A stretch of DNA of 36,858 bases from Acetobacteraceae bacterium (GTDB taxonomy: Bacteria > Pseudomonadota > Alphaproteobacteria > Acetobacterales > Acetobacteraceae), in assembly GCA_027487385.1 (NCBI GenBank), contig JAIYDS010000066.1, positions 1 through 36,858 of the forward strand, written 5' to 3'. Made by a program: the position numbers and the translations under genes. Below the pieces are notes generated by a model. It saw nothing but the letters and a program-made list of their open reading frames with translations, searched no databases and had not been told where the DNA came from. Within the stretch, counting starts at the first letter, position 1, and each line of letters begins with the position of its first letter. Below are positions 7,578 to 16,405 of the stretch, in pieces.

Positions 7578-10500
7578 TCAGACCTCCTCCACGCTGGCCA
7601 CACCCTGCACCAGCTTCATCGCCTGCATCATCCGCGGCGAGACATTCCAACCCCCCGGCAGGGTCAGCTCCACCTCCTGCCCGGGGGCCAGGCGTGGGAT
7701 GAGGCTGACGCGGCCCTTCCCGCGGCCGTCGCGCTCCAGGATGCTGCGGATATCGGGGACCGCGCTGGCCGCCTCGATGTAGATGCGCATGCCCTGGCCC
7801 ACGCCGGCGGCGGCCTTGTCCAGCCGCTCCACATCCATTGCCGTCAGCCGCAGCGCCTCGCCCTCGAGCTTGGCGTCCGCGGTGATCAGCACGGCCGTGC
7901 CTTCCTCCAGCATGTCGCGCGAGCGGTTCAGCACCTCGCTGAAGAAGGTCACCTCATAGCTGCCCGCCTGATCCGAGAGGCTGATCCAGGCCATGCGGCT
8001 GCCGGTGCGGGTGTTTCGCTCCTTTTTGGCATTCACCGTGCCGGCCAGCTTCAGCCGGGTGGAGCCGCCGCGCACCCGGTCCGCGATCAAGGCCGAGGGC
8101 GTGGCGCCCAGCCGCCGCAGCGCGCCCTTGTATTCATCCAGCGGATGGGCCGAGAGGTGGAAGCCCACCGCCTCCGCCTCGAAGCCGAGCTTGTCGAGCT
8201 GCGGCCAGTCCGGAATGTCCGGCAGGCGCAGCAAGGGCGGGCCCTGCTCCACCTCGCCGAAGAGGCCGATCTGGTTGCTGGCGCGGTCTTCCGCCGTGGC
8301 CTGGGCGCGGCGCAGCACCGTCTCGGCGCCGGCGACGAGGCGCGCGCGGTTGCCCTCCAGGCTGTCAAAGGCGCCGGCCTTGGCGAGGTTTTCCAGCTGC
8401 ATCTTGTTGAGCAGCTTCGGGTCCACCCGCGCTGCGAAATCGGCCAGGCTGGTGAAGGGCGCGTCGCGCGCGGCCACGAGGTCGCGCATGGCCTGCATGC
8501 CCACGCGCTTCACGGCGGCGAGTGCGAAGCGGATGGCGGGGCCGGCTTCCGTCTCTTCAATCGTGAATTCGGCGCCGCTGCGGTTGATGTCCGGCGGCAG
8601 CACCTTGATGCCGACGCGCGCCGCCTCCTGCATGTGGGAGGCGAGCTTCTCCGTCTTGTCGAGATCGAGCGACATGGAGGCGGCGAGGAAGGCCACCGGA
8701 TGGTTCGCCTTCAGCCAGGCCGTGTGATAGGCGACCAGCGCATAGGCCGCCGCGTGCGACTTGTTGAAGCCGTAATTGGCGAATTTCTCCATCAGGTCGA
8801 AGACCTCGCCCGCCTTCTCCGCCGGCACGCCGTTCTTCTCGGCGCCCTCGCAGAAGATGGCGCGCTGCTTGGCCATGGCGGCCGCGTCCTTCTTGCCCAT
8901 GGCGCGGCGCAGCAGGTCCGCGCCGCCGAGCGAATAGCCCGCCATCACCTGGGCGATCTGCATCACCTGTTCCTGGTAGACCATGATGCCATAGGTCTCG
9001 CCCAGGATGTCCTGGATGGAGGGGTGCGGCGCCTCCCATTTCTCACCGTGCTTGCGGGCGCAATAGGCCGGGATGTTCTCCATCGGGCCCGGCCGGTAGA
9101 GCGAGACGGCGGCGATCAGGTCCTCGAAGCGGTCGGGGCGCATGGAGCGCAGGCAATCCCGCATGCCCTGGCCTTCGAACTGGAACACGCCGGCCGCATC
9201 GCCCTTGGCCAGCATGGCATAGGTGCGCTCGTCATCCAGCGGCAGCTTGTCGAGATCCACCTCGATGCCGCGCGCCTTCAGCAGTTGTACCGCGCGTTGC
9301 AGCACCGTCAGCGTCTTGAGGCCCAGGAAGTCGAACTTCACCAGGCTCGCCTGCTCGACATATTTCATCGAGTACTGGGTGATGAGCGAGGGCGAGCGCG
9401 GGTCGCGGTAGATCGAGGTGATCTCGATCAGCGGCTTGCGGCCGATGACGACGCCCGCCGCATGGGTGGAGGCGTTGCGGTAGAGCCCCTCGACTTGCAG
9501 CGCCGTGTCCAGCAGCTTGGCCACGGCCTCGTCATTTTCCTGCATCTCCTGGAGCTTGGGCTCGCCCTTGATGGCGTCGGCCAGGCTCACGGGATTGGCG
9601 GGGTTGTTGGGGATCAGGCTCGCGATCTTGTCCACTTGGCCATAGGGCATGCCGAGCACGCGGCCGACATCGCGCACCGCCGCCTTGGCCTGCAATTTGC
9701 CGAAGGTGATGATCTGCGCGACCCGCTCCGCGCCATATTCGCGGCGGACGTAATCAATCACCTCGTCCCGCCGGTCCTGGCAGAAATCAATGTCGAAATC
9801 CGGCATGGAGACGCGTTCGGGGTTGAGGAAGCGCTCGAAGAGCAGCCCGAAGCGCAGCGGGTCGAGATCGGTGATGGACAGCGCCCAGGCGGCGACGGAA
9901 CCGGCGCCCGAGCCACGGCCCGGGCCCACCGGGATGCCCTGTTCCTTCGCCCATTGGATGAAGTCGGCCACGATGAGGAAATAGCCGGAGAAGCCCATCT
10001 GCTCGATGACGCCGAGCTCATATTCCAGGCGCTCGGCATGCAGCGGCGGCACGCCTTCGGGGAAGCGTCGCGCGAGGCCGGCGCGGGCCATGTCGGCCAC
10101 CGTCTCGGCCTCGGTGCGGCCGGGCAGGACCTTGGGGCAGATGGGCAGTTCGGGCTTCTTGGATTCCGCCATGACGGCGCACATGCGCGCGATGGCGAGC
10201 GTGTTGTCGCAGGCCTCGGGCAGGTCGGCGAAGAGGGCGCGCATGGCATCGGCCGGCTTGAACCAGTGATGCGGCGTCACCCGCCGGCGATTCTGTTCCG
10301 CGACCAGGCGCCCCTCGGCGATGCAGAGCAGCGCGTCATGCGCGATATGGGTTTTTTCCTCGGCGAAATAGACGTCATTGGTGGCGACGATGGGCAGGCC
10401 CGCCTCATCGGCGAGGCGCAGCAGGCCGGGTTCCAGGGCCTGCTGCCGCTCGGTGTGGTGGCGCATGAGCTCCACCACGAGCCGCCCGTCGAAGCCCTCG

Positions 10501-10997
10501 CCCAGGGCGGCCAGCAGGCGCGTCGCGGCGTCGCGCCGCCCTTCGGCCAGCAGGCGCGAGAGGGGGCCATGATCGCCGCCGGTCAGCAGCATCAGGCCCG
10601 GCGCATGGGTCAGCAACTGGTCCAGGCTCAGCGCCGGCTTGCCGGACGGGTCCTCGCCCAACCAGCCGAGCGAGGAGAGGCGCTGGAGGTTGTCGAGCCC
10701 CGTCGCGTTCATCGCCAGCGCCACCACCACATCGGCGCCCGCGCGCAGCGCCTCGGGCCGCTCCTCGCCCGTGGCGGAGCGCGAGAGCCAGAGCTGGCAG
10801 CCCATGATGGGCTGGATGCCCTTGCCCGAGGCGTATTGCGCGAATTCCAGGGCGCCGAAGAGGTTCGCCGTATCGGTCAGCGCCACGGCGGGCATGTTCG
10901 CCGCGACGGCGAGGCCAGGCAGCTTCTCCACCTTGATCGCGCCCTCGCTCAGCGAATAGGCGGAATGGGTGTGCAGGTGGATGAAGGAATCGCGCAT
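7578..10997 (-). CDS. dnaE: DNA polymerase III alpha subunit
   Basis: The 1139-residue protein is the catalytic subunit of the replicative polymerase. It starts with a PHP domain whose metal-binding residues look intact (FIHLHTHSAYS at 5-15, later THIAHDALL). The palm contains GPGRGSGAGS (about 358) and MPDFDIDF (398-405), carrying the paired catalytic aspartates, followed by QIITFGKLQAK. The fingers region has YRPGPMENIP and YGFNKSHAAAYA. A helix-hairpin-helix region and a C-terminal OB fold (about 960-1060) follow. The length and PHP/OB arrangement are those of DnaE1 rather than PolC or the error-prone DnaE2. It is transcribed alone on the minus strand and converges on the SbtA-type gene. 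Confidence 0.98.
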   Translation of the reverse strand: MRDSFIHLHTHSAYSLSEGAIKVEKLPGLAVAANMPAVALTDTANLFGALEFAQYASGKGIQPIMGCQLWLSRSATGEERPEALRAGADVVVALAMNATGLDNLQRLSSLGWLGEDPSGKPALSLDQLLTHAPGLMLLTGGDHGPLSRLLAEGRRDAATRLLAALGEGFDGRLVVELMRHHTERQQALEPGLLRLADEAGLPIVATNDVYFAEEKTHIAHDALLCIAEGRLVAEQNRRRVTPHHWFKPADAMRALFADLPEACDNTLAIARMCAVMAESKKPELPICPKVLPGRTEAETVADMARAGLARRFPEGVPPLHAERLEYELGVIEQMGFSGYFLIVADFIQWAKEQGIPVGPGRGSGAGSVAAWALSITDLDPLRFGLLFERFLNPERVSMPDFDIDFCQDRRDEVIDYVRREYGAERVAQIITFGKLQAKAAVRDVGRVLGMPYGQVDKIASLIPNNPANPVSLADAIKGEPKLQEMQENDEAVAKLLDTALQVEGLYRNASTHAAGVVIGRKPLIEITSIYRDPRSPSLITQYSMKYVEQASLVKFDFLGLKTLTVLQRAVQLLKARGIEVDLDKLPLDDERTYAMLAKGDAAGVFQFEGQGMRDCLRSMRPDRFEDLIAAVSLYRPGPMENIPAYCARKHGEKWEAPHPSIQDILGETYGIMVYQEQVMQIAQVMAGYSLGGADLLRRAMGKKDAAAMAKQRAIFCEGAEKNGVPAEKAGEVFDLMEKFANYGFNKSHAAAYALVAYHTAWLKANHPVAFLAASMSLDLDKTEKLASHMQEAARVGIKVLPPDINRSGAEFTIEETEAGPAIRFALAAVKRVGMQAMRDLVAARDAPFTSLADFAARVDPKLLNKMQLENLAKAGAFDSLEGNRARLVAGAETVLRRAQATAEDRASNQIGLFGEVEQGPPLLRLPDIPDWPQLDKLGFEAEAVGFHLSAHPLDEYKGALRRLGATPSALIADRVRGGSTRLKLAGTVNAKKERNTRTGSRMAWISLSDQAGSYEVTFFSEVLNRSRDMLEEGTAVLITADAKLEGEALRLTAMDVERLDKAAAGVGQGMRIYIEAASAVPDIRSILERDGRGKGRVSLIPRLAPGQEVELTLPGGWNVSPRMMQAMKLVQGVASVEEV

Positions 10998-11091
10998 GGC
11001 GGGAGTTTAGCGGGAAACGGGCCCTGCGTCCGGTGGAGGATGGCGGGCGATCCGTGATGCCAAACCGCTTTCACGGCGCGAGAGAAAACAG

Positions 11092-11133
11092 GCCTCCGGC
11101 GGCTGGGGCCGAAAGGCCCCAGCCGCCGGAGGC
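11092..11133. terminator. Perfect 19-bp stem with GAAA loop (palindromic element, copy B)
   Basis: Bases 11092-11110 and 11115-11133 are exact reverse complements around the loop GAAA (TTTC on the minus strand). On the minus strand, the direction of the upstream glycosyltransferase, the stem is followed by CTGTTTTCTCT; on the plus strand by TCTCTTGTTT. Both sides are T-rich, so it could terminate either way. Its half GGCCCCAGCCGCCGGAGGC is the shared core of the dispersed family. Confidence 0.78.
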
Positions 11134-11303
11134 TCTCTTGTTTCGATGCCTCACAGCGACAAGGATTTGGTCCATCCCGTCGCGCGCAACGGCACAGCGA
11201 TCCGGCTGGAAGGGCCTCCGTGACGACCTCGTGGCGGTGCAAGCCCGAATCATCAGGCTCGTCCGACTGAAGGCGACAGCGCTTGGCGCTTTCCGCTGAA
11301 GGT

Positions 11304-11352
11304 GCAGGAAACGTGTTTCCTGCCGGGGAGCCCGAGGGGCAGCGCCCCTCGG
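11304..11352 (-). repeat. Double-hairpin module F after the glycosyltransferase stop
   Basis: Hairpin one pairs GCAGGAAAC (11304-11312) with GTTTCCTGC (11315-11323). After the linker CGGGGAGC, hairpin two pairs CCGAGGGGC (11332-11340) with GCCCCTCGG (11344-11352). In minus-strand reading, hairpin two comes about 5 bases after the glycosyltransferase stop codon. The layout matches 34301-34350, with different but compensating arm sequences. Confidence 0.82.
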
Positions 11353-11357
11353 CTTCG

Positions 11358-12524
11358 TCACCGCCGCGCCCGCACCATGTCCAGCACCGCGATGAAAAAC
11401 GCCCCCATGGCCAGTTGCAGCCCCAGCAGCATCGTCGTCATGGACGCGATGGCCAGCCGCAGCGTGCCCGAGCCGCCCAGCTCGCCAAAGCGCCCCGCCC
11501 CCCAGATCACCACCGTGGCCAGGCCCAGCAGCAGGCCCAGCACGAAGAGGCCGAGTGCCGTCAGCAGCGCGGGCTCCAGCCCGAAGCGCGCCAGGAAGCG
11601 CGTCAGCAAGGGTTGCTCGGGCACCAGGCCTTCGCGCGCGCCATGGATGCGGGCGAAGGCCCAGAAGAGCATGAGCTGGAAGCCCATGGTCACCGCGGCC
11701 GAGGCGTAGAGCAGCGTGTGCACGTCCAGCGTGACACCGCCCAGCCGCGCCGGCCCGGTCAGCAGCGCCGCCATGCCGGTGAGGCCGGCCAGCGCCAGCA
11801 CGAGCCCCGGATAGAGGAAGAGCCAGCGCGGGCAGAAAACCAGCAAAAACCGCAAATGCCGCCAGCCATCCCGCCAGGAGCGCAGATGCGGCGGGCGGGA
11901 GCGGCCATCGGGCGAGAGGGTGGTCGGCACCTCGGTGATGCGCAGCTTTTGCAGGGTGGCCTTCACCACCATCTCGCTGGCGAATTCCATCCCCGGCGCG
12001 CGCAGATCGAGCTTCAGGATGGTGTCCCGGTCGAAGCCGCGCAGGCCGCAATGGAAATCCCCGCAGGGGCTGCCGAAGAAAACGCGCCCGATCGTCGTCA
12101 GCACCGGATTGCCGAGATAGCGGTGCAAGGGCGGCATGGCGCCGGGCTTGATGCCGCCCTGGAAGCGGTTGCCCATGACCAGGGCATAGCCCTCGCGCAG
12201 CCTGGCCAGGAAGGGGTCCAGGTTGTCGAAATCATAGCTGTCATCGCTGTCGCCCATGATGACGAAGCGGCCGCGCGCGTCGCGAATCCCCGCGATCAGC
12301 GCCGCGCCATAGCCGCGCTCGGCCACCGGCAGCACGCGGGCGCCGAGGCGGGTCGCGATCTCCTGGCTGCCATCGGTGCTGCCATTGTCGGCGATCAGCA
12401 CCTCGCCCGCGACACCGCTGCGCGCGAGATAGCCCATGGCCTTGCCGATGCAGGTGGCCAGCGTCTCCGCCTCATTCAGGCAGGGCATGAGGATGGTGAG
12501 CTCAAGCGGGGCGGGGGCGCTCAT
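11358..12524 (-). CDS. Family 2 membrane glycosyltransferase (dolichol/polyprenyl-phosphate sugar synthase-like)
   Basis: The 388-residue protein has an N-terminal GT-A domain: ILMPCLNEAETL (11-22), LIADNGSTDGS (43-53) and the DxD-type metal site MGDSDDSYD (90-98, D92/D94). GNPVLTTIGR and GDFHCGLRGF follow, as in polyprenyl-phosphate-hexose synthases. The C-terminal 150 residues hold four hydrophobic segments that anchor it in the inner membrane. It would transfer a sugar from a nucleotide donor, probably to a polyprenyl phosphate carrier; donor and acceptor are not determinable. A GGAG site precedes the ATG. It lies downstream of the SSADH gene beyond a strong terminator, so it is probably expressed separately. 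Confidence 0.92.
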   Translation of the reverse strand: MSAPAPLELTILMPCLNEAETLATCIGKAMGYLARSGVAGEVLIADNGSTDGSQEIATRLGARVLPVAERGYGAALIAGIRDARGRFVIMGDSDDSYDFDNLDPFLARLREGYALVMGNRFQGGIKPGAMPPLHRYLGNPVLTTIGRVFFGSPCGDFHCGLRGFDRDTILKLDLRAPGMEFASEMVVKATLQKLRITEVPTTLSPDGRSRPPHLRSWRDGWRHLRFLLVFCPRWLFLYPGLVLALAGLTGMAALLTGPARLGGVTLDVHTLLYASAAVTMGFQLMLFWAFARIHGAREGLVPEQPLLTRFLARFGLEPALLTALGLFVLGLLLGLATVVIWGAGRFGELGGSGTLRLAIASMTTMLLGLQLAMGAFFIAVLDMVRARR

Positions 12525-12544
12525 GGGATCTCCAGGACAGGAAC

Positions 12545-12577
12545 AAAAACGCCGCGGATCCCTGCGGACCCGCGGCG
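12545..12577 (-). terminator. Intrinsic terminator after the SSADH gene
   Basis: CGCCGCGG (12550-12557) pairs perfectly with CCGCGGCG (12570-12577). In minus-strand reading the stem is followed at once by five T (A5 at 12545-12549 on plus). It lies about 55 bases beyond the SSADH stop. A second hairpin, GGCCGGGG (12606-12613) with CCCCGGCC (12618-12625), sits just after that stop. The ribosome site of the next gene follows the terminator. Confidence 0.88.
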
Positions 12578-12632
12578 CTCACTTCGCCAAGGCAGGGGCG
12601 CCGGTGGCCGGGGTTGCCCCCGGCCGCCGGAC

Positions 12633-14072
12633 TCAAAGCCCCGCTTGGGTCACGAACTTGGTGTTCAGATAGGCCTCGATCGCCTCATCGCCACCCTCGG
12701 TGCCGTAGCCGCTGTCCTTCACGCCGCCGAAGGGCACTTCGGGAATGGCGAGGCCCAGGTGGTTGATGGTCATCATGCCGACCTCGACGCCGGCCGCCAG
12801 GGCGGAGGCCGTCTTGCCGCTGCTGGTGAAGGCATAGCTGGCCAGGCCGAAGGGCAGGCGATTGGCTTCGCCCACCACCTCCTCCAGCGTCTTGAAGGGG
12901 CGCATCAGGGCGACGGGGCCGAAGGGCTCCTCATTCATCGCGCGCATGTCGGTGGTGACACCGGCGACCACGGTCGGCTCGAAGAAATAGCCCTTGTTGC
13001 CGATGCGGTTGCCGCCGGTGACGATCTCCGCCCCCCGCTGCTTGGCGTCGGCAATCAGCACTTCCATCTGCGGCACGCGGCGCTCATTGGCCATCGGGCC
13101 CATCTGCGTGTCGGCGTCGAGGCCATTGCCGACCTTCAGCGCCTTGGCGTGGCCCGCGAAGCTCGCCACGAACTGGTCATAGACCCGCTCCTGCACCAGG
13201 AAGCGCGTCGGGCTGACGCAGACCTGGCCGGCATTGCGGAACTTGGCAAAGGCCAGCGTCTTGGCGGCGTGCTCCACATCGGCGTCGTCGAAGACCATCG
13301 CCGGGGCATGGCCGCCGAGCTCCATCGTCACCCGCTTCATGTGCTGGCCGGCCATCGCCGCCAGCATCTTGCCCACGGGGGTGGAGCCCGTGAACGTCAC
13401 CTTGCGGATGATCGGGCTCGCGATGAGGTAGGAGCTGATCTCGCTCGGCACGCCGTAGACGAGGCCGATCACGTCGCCCGGCACGCCGGCGTCGAGGAAG
13501 CACTTGATGAGCGCGGCGGGGCTGGCCGGCGTCTCCTCCGGCGCCTTCACGATGATGGAGCAGCCCGTGGTCAGCGCCGCCGAGAGCTTGCGGACGATCT
13601 GGTTGATCGGGAAGTTCCAGGGCGTGAAGGCGGCGACGGGGCCGACCGGCTCCTTGATCGTCATCTGATAGACGCCCGGCGCGCGGGCCGGGATGACATG
13701 GCCATAGGCGCGGCGGCCTTCCTCGGCGAACCAGTCGATGGTGTCGGCGCCGCCCATGATCTCGACCTTGGCCTCGGCCAGCGGCTTGCCCTGCTCCATG
13801 GTCATCAGCTTCGCGATGTCATCGGCGCGCGAGCGCATCAGGTCGGCCGCCTTGCGCATCATCTTGGAGCGGTCATAGGTGCCGACCTTGCGCCACATGG
13901 CAAAGCCGCGCTCGGCCGCCGCCAGCGCGGCGTCGAGGTCATTGATGGAGGCATGGGCGACGGTGCCGATCACCTCCTCATTGGCGGGGTTCAGGACGTC
14001 GATCTTACGGCCATTCTCGCCATCGCGCCAAACGCCTGCGATGTGGAGGAGGGTATTGGGGTAGTCGGCCAT
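12633..14072 (-). CDS. gabD: NAD(P)-dependent succinate-semialdehyde dehydrogenase-type aldehyde dehydrogenase
   Basis: The 479-residue protein is a complete aldehyde dehydrogenase. It has [10 protein letters not shown] (149-158, catalytic Asn153), [11 protein letters not shown] (225-235, cofactor site), [10 protein letters not shown] (248-257, general base Glu251) and [11 protein letters not shown] with nucleophile Cys285. Overall length and motifs are closest to the GabD group, which oxidises succinate semialdehyde to succinate; related aldehydes remain possible. The ATG at 14072 has a GGAGAG site about 8 bases upstream, so I prefer it to an upstream start adding 18 residues. It follows the tartrate dehydratase gene on the same strand at 74 bases, with a hairpin between them. 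Confidence 0.93.
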   Translation of the reverse strand: MADYPNTLLHIAGVWRDGENGRKIDVLNPANEEVIGTVAHASINDLDAALAAAERGFAMWRKVGTYDRSKMMRKAADLMRSRADDIAKLMTMEQGKPLAEAKVEIMGGADTIDWFAEEGRRAYGHVIPARAPGVYQMTIKEPVGPVAAFTPWNFPINQIVRKLSAALTTGCSIIVKAPEETPASPAALIKCFLDAGVPGDVIGLVYGVPSEISSYLIASPIIRKVTFTGSTPVGKMLAAMAGQHMKRVTMELGGHAPAMVFDDADVEHAAKTLAFAKFRNAGQVCVSPTRFLVQERVYDQFVASFAGHAKALKVGNGLDADTQMGPMANERRVPQMEVLIADAKQRGAEIVTGGNRIGNKGYFFEPTVVAGVTTDMRAMNEEPFGPVALMRPFKTLEEVVGEANRLPFGLASYAFTSSGKTASALAAGVEVGMMTINHLGLAIPEVPFGGVKDSGYGTEGGDEAIEAYLNTKFVTQAGL

Positions 14073-14103
14073 GCGGGTCTCTCCGTTTGCTTTGGTCGGA
14101 AGG

Positions 14104-14147
14104 TGGGGCAGCTTTGCCCCATGCACAACCCGAGGGGGGCGCCCCTT
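14104..14147 (-). repeat. Double-hairpin element after the D-tartrate dehydratase stop
   Basis: TGGGGCA (14104-14110) pairs with TGCCCCA (14115-14121). A second, shorter GC dyad (AGGGG and CCCCT, about 14132-14146) abuts the TGA of the dehydratase. The order, stop codon then GC hairpin, linker and second hairpin, resembles the modules at 11304 and 34301, but sequence similarity is weaker. Confidence 0.55.
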
Positions 14148-15310
14148 CAGTCGGAAAGTTCCCGCATCACGCGGATCAGCTCCGATTTTCCCTCGAAGCC
14201 GATGCCCGGCAGCTCCGGCATGACCACGTGGCCGCCCTCGACGCGCACCCCATCCGGGAAGCCGCCATAGGGCTGGAAAAGGTCCGGGTAGCTCTCATTC
14301 CCGCCCAGGCCGAGCCCGGCCGCGATCATCAGCGACATCTGGTGCCCGCCATGCGGGATGCAGCGCGAGGGCGACCAGCCGAACTGCGCCAGCACCTCCA
14401 ACGTGCGCAGATATTCGACCAGGCCGTAGGAGAGGGCGCAGTCGAATTGCAGCCAGTCGCGGTCCGGCCGCATGCCGCCATGGCGCAGCAGGTTGCGGGC
14501 ATCCTGGTGGGAGAAGAGGTTTTCGCCCGTCGCCATCGGCCCCGGATAGAATTCGGAGAGGGCGGCCTGGAGGGCGTAATCCAGCGGATCACCCACCTCC
14601 TCATACCAGAAGAGCGGGTAGTCCCGCAGCATCTTGGCATAGGCGATGCCGGTTTCGAGGTCGAAGCGGCCATTGGCGTCCACGGCGAGCTGCGCCGCTG
14701 GCCCGATCTCGGCCAGCACCGCCTCGATCCGGCGGCGATCCTCGGCCAGCGTGGCGCCGCCGATCTTCATCTTCACGACGTTGTATCCGCGGTCGAGATA
14801 GCCGCGCATCTCGGCCCGCAGCGCCGTGTCATCCTTGCCGGGGTAGTAATAGCCGCCGGCGGCATAGACGAAGACGCGCGGGTTGGCCTCCCGCCCATGG
14901 CGCTCGGCCAGCAGGCGGAAGAGCGGCTTTTCCTCGATCTTCGCCACCGCGTCCCAGATCGCCATGTCGAGCGTGCCGACGGCGACCGAGCGCTCGCCAT
15001 GGCCGCCCGGCTTCTCGTTGCGCATCATGGCGGCCCAGATCTTGTGCGGATCGAGATTGTCGCGGGCATCATCTCGCAGGCTTTGCGGATCGGCCTCCAG
15101 GATGCGGTCTCGGAAGCGCTCGCGGATCAGGCCGCCCTGGCCGTAGCGGCCATTGGAGTTGAAGCCATAGCCCACCACAGGCCGGCCATCGCGCACCACA
15201 TCGGTGATCACGGCGACGAGGCTCGTCGTCATCTTGCTGAAGTCGATATAGGCGTTGCGGATCGGCGAGGCGATCGGCTGGGTGATTTCGCGAACGTCAA
15301 CGATGCGCAT
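14147..15310 (-). CDS. tarD: D(-)-tartrate dehydratase (enolase superfamily)
   Basis: The 387-residue protein closely follows my recollection of Bradyrhizobium TarD throughout. Examples are [64 protein letters not shown] and [10 protein letters not shown]. The enolase-superfamily active site is complete: the KxK base pair at 180-182 (VVKMKIGG), metal ligands Asp211 (VDANGRF), Glu237 (WYEEVGD) and Glu263 (TGENLFS), and His320. It dehydrates D-tartrate to oxaloacetate in the cytoplasm with Mg2+. The ATG at 15310 has an AGGAG site upstream. It is divergent from a LysR gene, its likely regulator, and is followed on its own strand by SSADH. Confidence 0.94.
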   Translation of the reverse strand: MRIVDVREITQPIASPIRNAYIDFSKMTTSLVAVITDVVRDGRPVVGYGFNSNGRYGQGGLIRERFRDRILEADPQSLRDDARDNLDPHKIWAAMMRNEKPGGHGERSVAVGTLDMAIWDAVAKIEEKPLFRLLAERHGREANPRVFVYAAGGYYYPGKDDTALRAEMRGYLDRGYNVVKMKIGGATLAEDRRRIEAVLAEIGPAAQLAVDANGRFDLETGIAYAKMLRDYPLFWYEEVGDPLDYALQAALSEFYPGPMATGENLFSHQDARNLLRHGGMRPDRDWLQFDCALSYGLVEYLRTLEVLAQFGWSPSRCIPHGGHQMSLMIAAGLGLGGNESYPDLFQPYGGFPDGVRVEGGHVVMPELPGIGFEGKSELIRVMRELSD

Positions 15311-15411
15311 TTGGCATGGCTCCTGCGGTGGTCGGGGCGCGGCCTGACTGGGATTTCGAGACTGGTGCGCCGTGTGACGCAGGGATAGGCTGCGCCGGAG
15401 GGGGTTGGCCA

Positions 15412-15447
15412 ATGCCGAGTTTTGCCATCGTGATGCGTGATCGGCAT
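15412..15447. promoter_or_regulatory. Candidate LysR operator in the tarD/LysR divergent region
   Basis: ATGCCGA (15412-15418) and TCGGCAT (15441-15447) are exact inverted repeats with a 22-base spacer that holds the direct repeats CGTGAT and CGTGAT. The 142-base divergent gap is the expected place for a LysR-type regulator to act on both promoters. The right arm ends five bases before the LysR ATG. Confidence 0.5.
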
Positions 15448-15452
15448 CGGCC

Positions 15453-16343
15453 ATGGAGCTGACCTGGCTGGAGGATTTCCTCGCCCTCGCCGAACACCGC
15501 AACTTCTCCCGCGCGGCCGAGGCGCGGCATGTCACGCAGCCGGCCTTCAGCCGCCGCATCCAGGCGTTGGAGCAATGGGTGGGGACCACGCTCGTGCTGC
15601 GCACGCCGCAGGGCGTGCAACTGAACGCGGCCGGCAGCGCCTTCCTCTCCGGCGCCGCCGATCTCGCGCGCGAATTTCACCAGTTGCGGCGCGCGGCGCT
15701 CCGCGCGGCGGGGCGGGAGGGCGCCGCACTCTCCATCGCCGCCACCCATGCGCTCTCCTTCACCTTCCTGCCCGGCTGGATTCGCGGTTTGGGGCTGCCG
15801 GGCACGCTCACCCTGCTCTCCGACACGCTGGCGGCCTGCGAGGCGCTGCTGCTGGCCGGCGATGCCGATCTTCTGCTCGGCCACGCCCATCCGGCCATGC
15901 CGAGCCGCCTGCCGGCCGAGGGCTTCACGCGCCTCGTCGTCGGGCGCGATGTGCTGGTGCCGCTGGCCGCCCCTGGGGCGACGCATGCCCGGCTGCCCGG
16001 GCGCCCCGGCGCGCCGGTGCCGCTGCTGGCCTATAGCGAGGCCTCGGGGCTTGGGCGCATCCTGCGGGCGGCGCTGGCGGGCTGGGCGGAGCCGCCCGTG
16101 CTGGAGACGGCCGTGACCGCGCCGCTGGCCGCCACGCTGCAATCCCTGGCGCGGCAAGGGCAGGGGGTGGCCTGGCTGCCGCGCAGCCTGGCGGCGGAGG
16201 AATTGGCGGCCGGCCAATTGGTGGAAGCCGGCGCGGCGCGTTTTGCCATCGCGCTCGACATCACGCTGATCCGGCCCCGGCGGCGCCTCTCCGCCACGGC
16301 GGAAGCCTGCTGGGCGGCGGCCTCGGCCCGCGCGCTGGCCTGA
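15453..16343 (+). CDS. LysR family transcriptional regulator, probably of tartrate utilisation
   Basis: The 296-residue LysR protein has its helix-turn-helix at the N-terminus (LEDFLALAEHRNFSRAAEAR, then VTQPAFSRRIQALEQWVG). The effector-binding domain starts near GAALSIAATHAL (about 90). Divergence from tarD with a shared 142-base control region is the classic LysR arrangement, so tartrate or a related acid is the likely effector; that is inference from context. A cupin gene follows 62 bases after its stop on the same strand, then a Bug receptor and a MOSC gene. Confidence 0.93.
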   Translation: MELTWLEDFLALAEHRNFSRAAEARHVTQPAFSRRIQALEQWVGTTLVLRTPQGVQLNAAGSAFLSGAADLAREFHQLRRAALRAAGREGAALSIAATHALSFTFLPGWIRGLGLPGTLTLLSDTLAACEALLLAGDADLLLGHAHPAMPSRLPAEGFTRLVVGRDVLVPLAAPGATHARLPGRPGAPVPLLAYSEASGLGRILRAALAGWAEPPVLETAVTAPLAATLQSLARQGQGVAWLPRSLAAEELAAGQLVEAGAARFAIALDITLIRPRRRLSATAEACWAAASARALA

Positions 16344-16405
16344 GCGCGGGGCTGGCGCGCAAGCCGCCCGCGGATCAACATGGCGTGACCGAGAGGAACC
16401 CCGCC

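Larger units (their letters stand above)
10998..11357. other. 360-base gap between glycosyltransferase end and dnaE start
   Basis: No gene-like frame is supported here. The gap holds palindrome copy B (11092-11133) and the two hairpins of module F (11304-11352). The middle (about 11134-11303) shows no clear symmetry apart from a short AGCGC-TTGG-CGCT-like element near 11279. It should contain the dnaE promoter, but I cannot point to convincing -35/-10 boxes. Confidence 0.6.

Noticed and set aside
7566-11057. 1163-codon open frame on the plus strand across dnaE
   Set aside because: It is a shadow of dnaE produced by high GC at third positions; the product is His/Arg/Gly-rich with no domain, while the minus strand encodes a complete DnaE.
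11283-14270. 995-codon plus-strand frame across the glycosyltransferase and SSADH
   Set aside because: Antisense shadow of two well-supported enzymes; low-complexity product without motifs.
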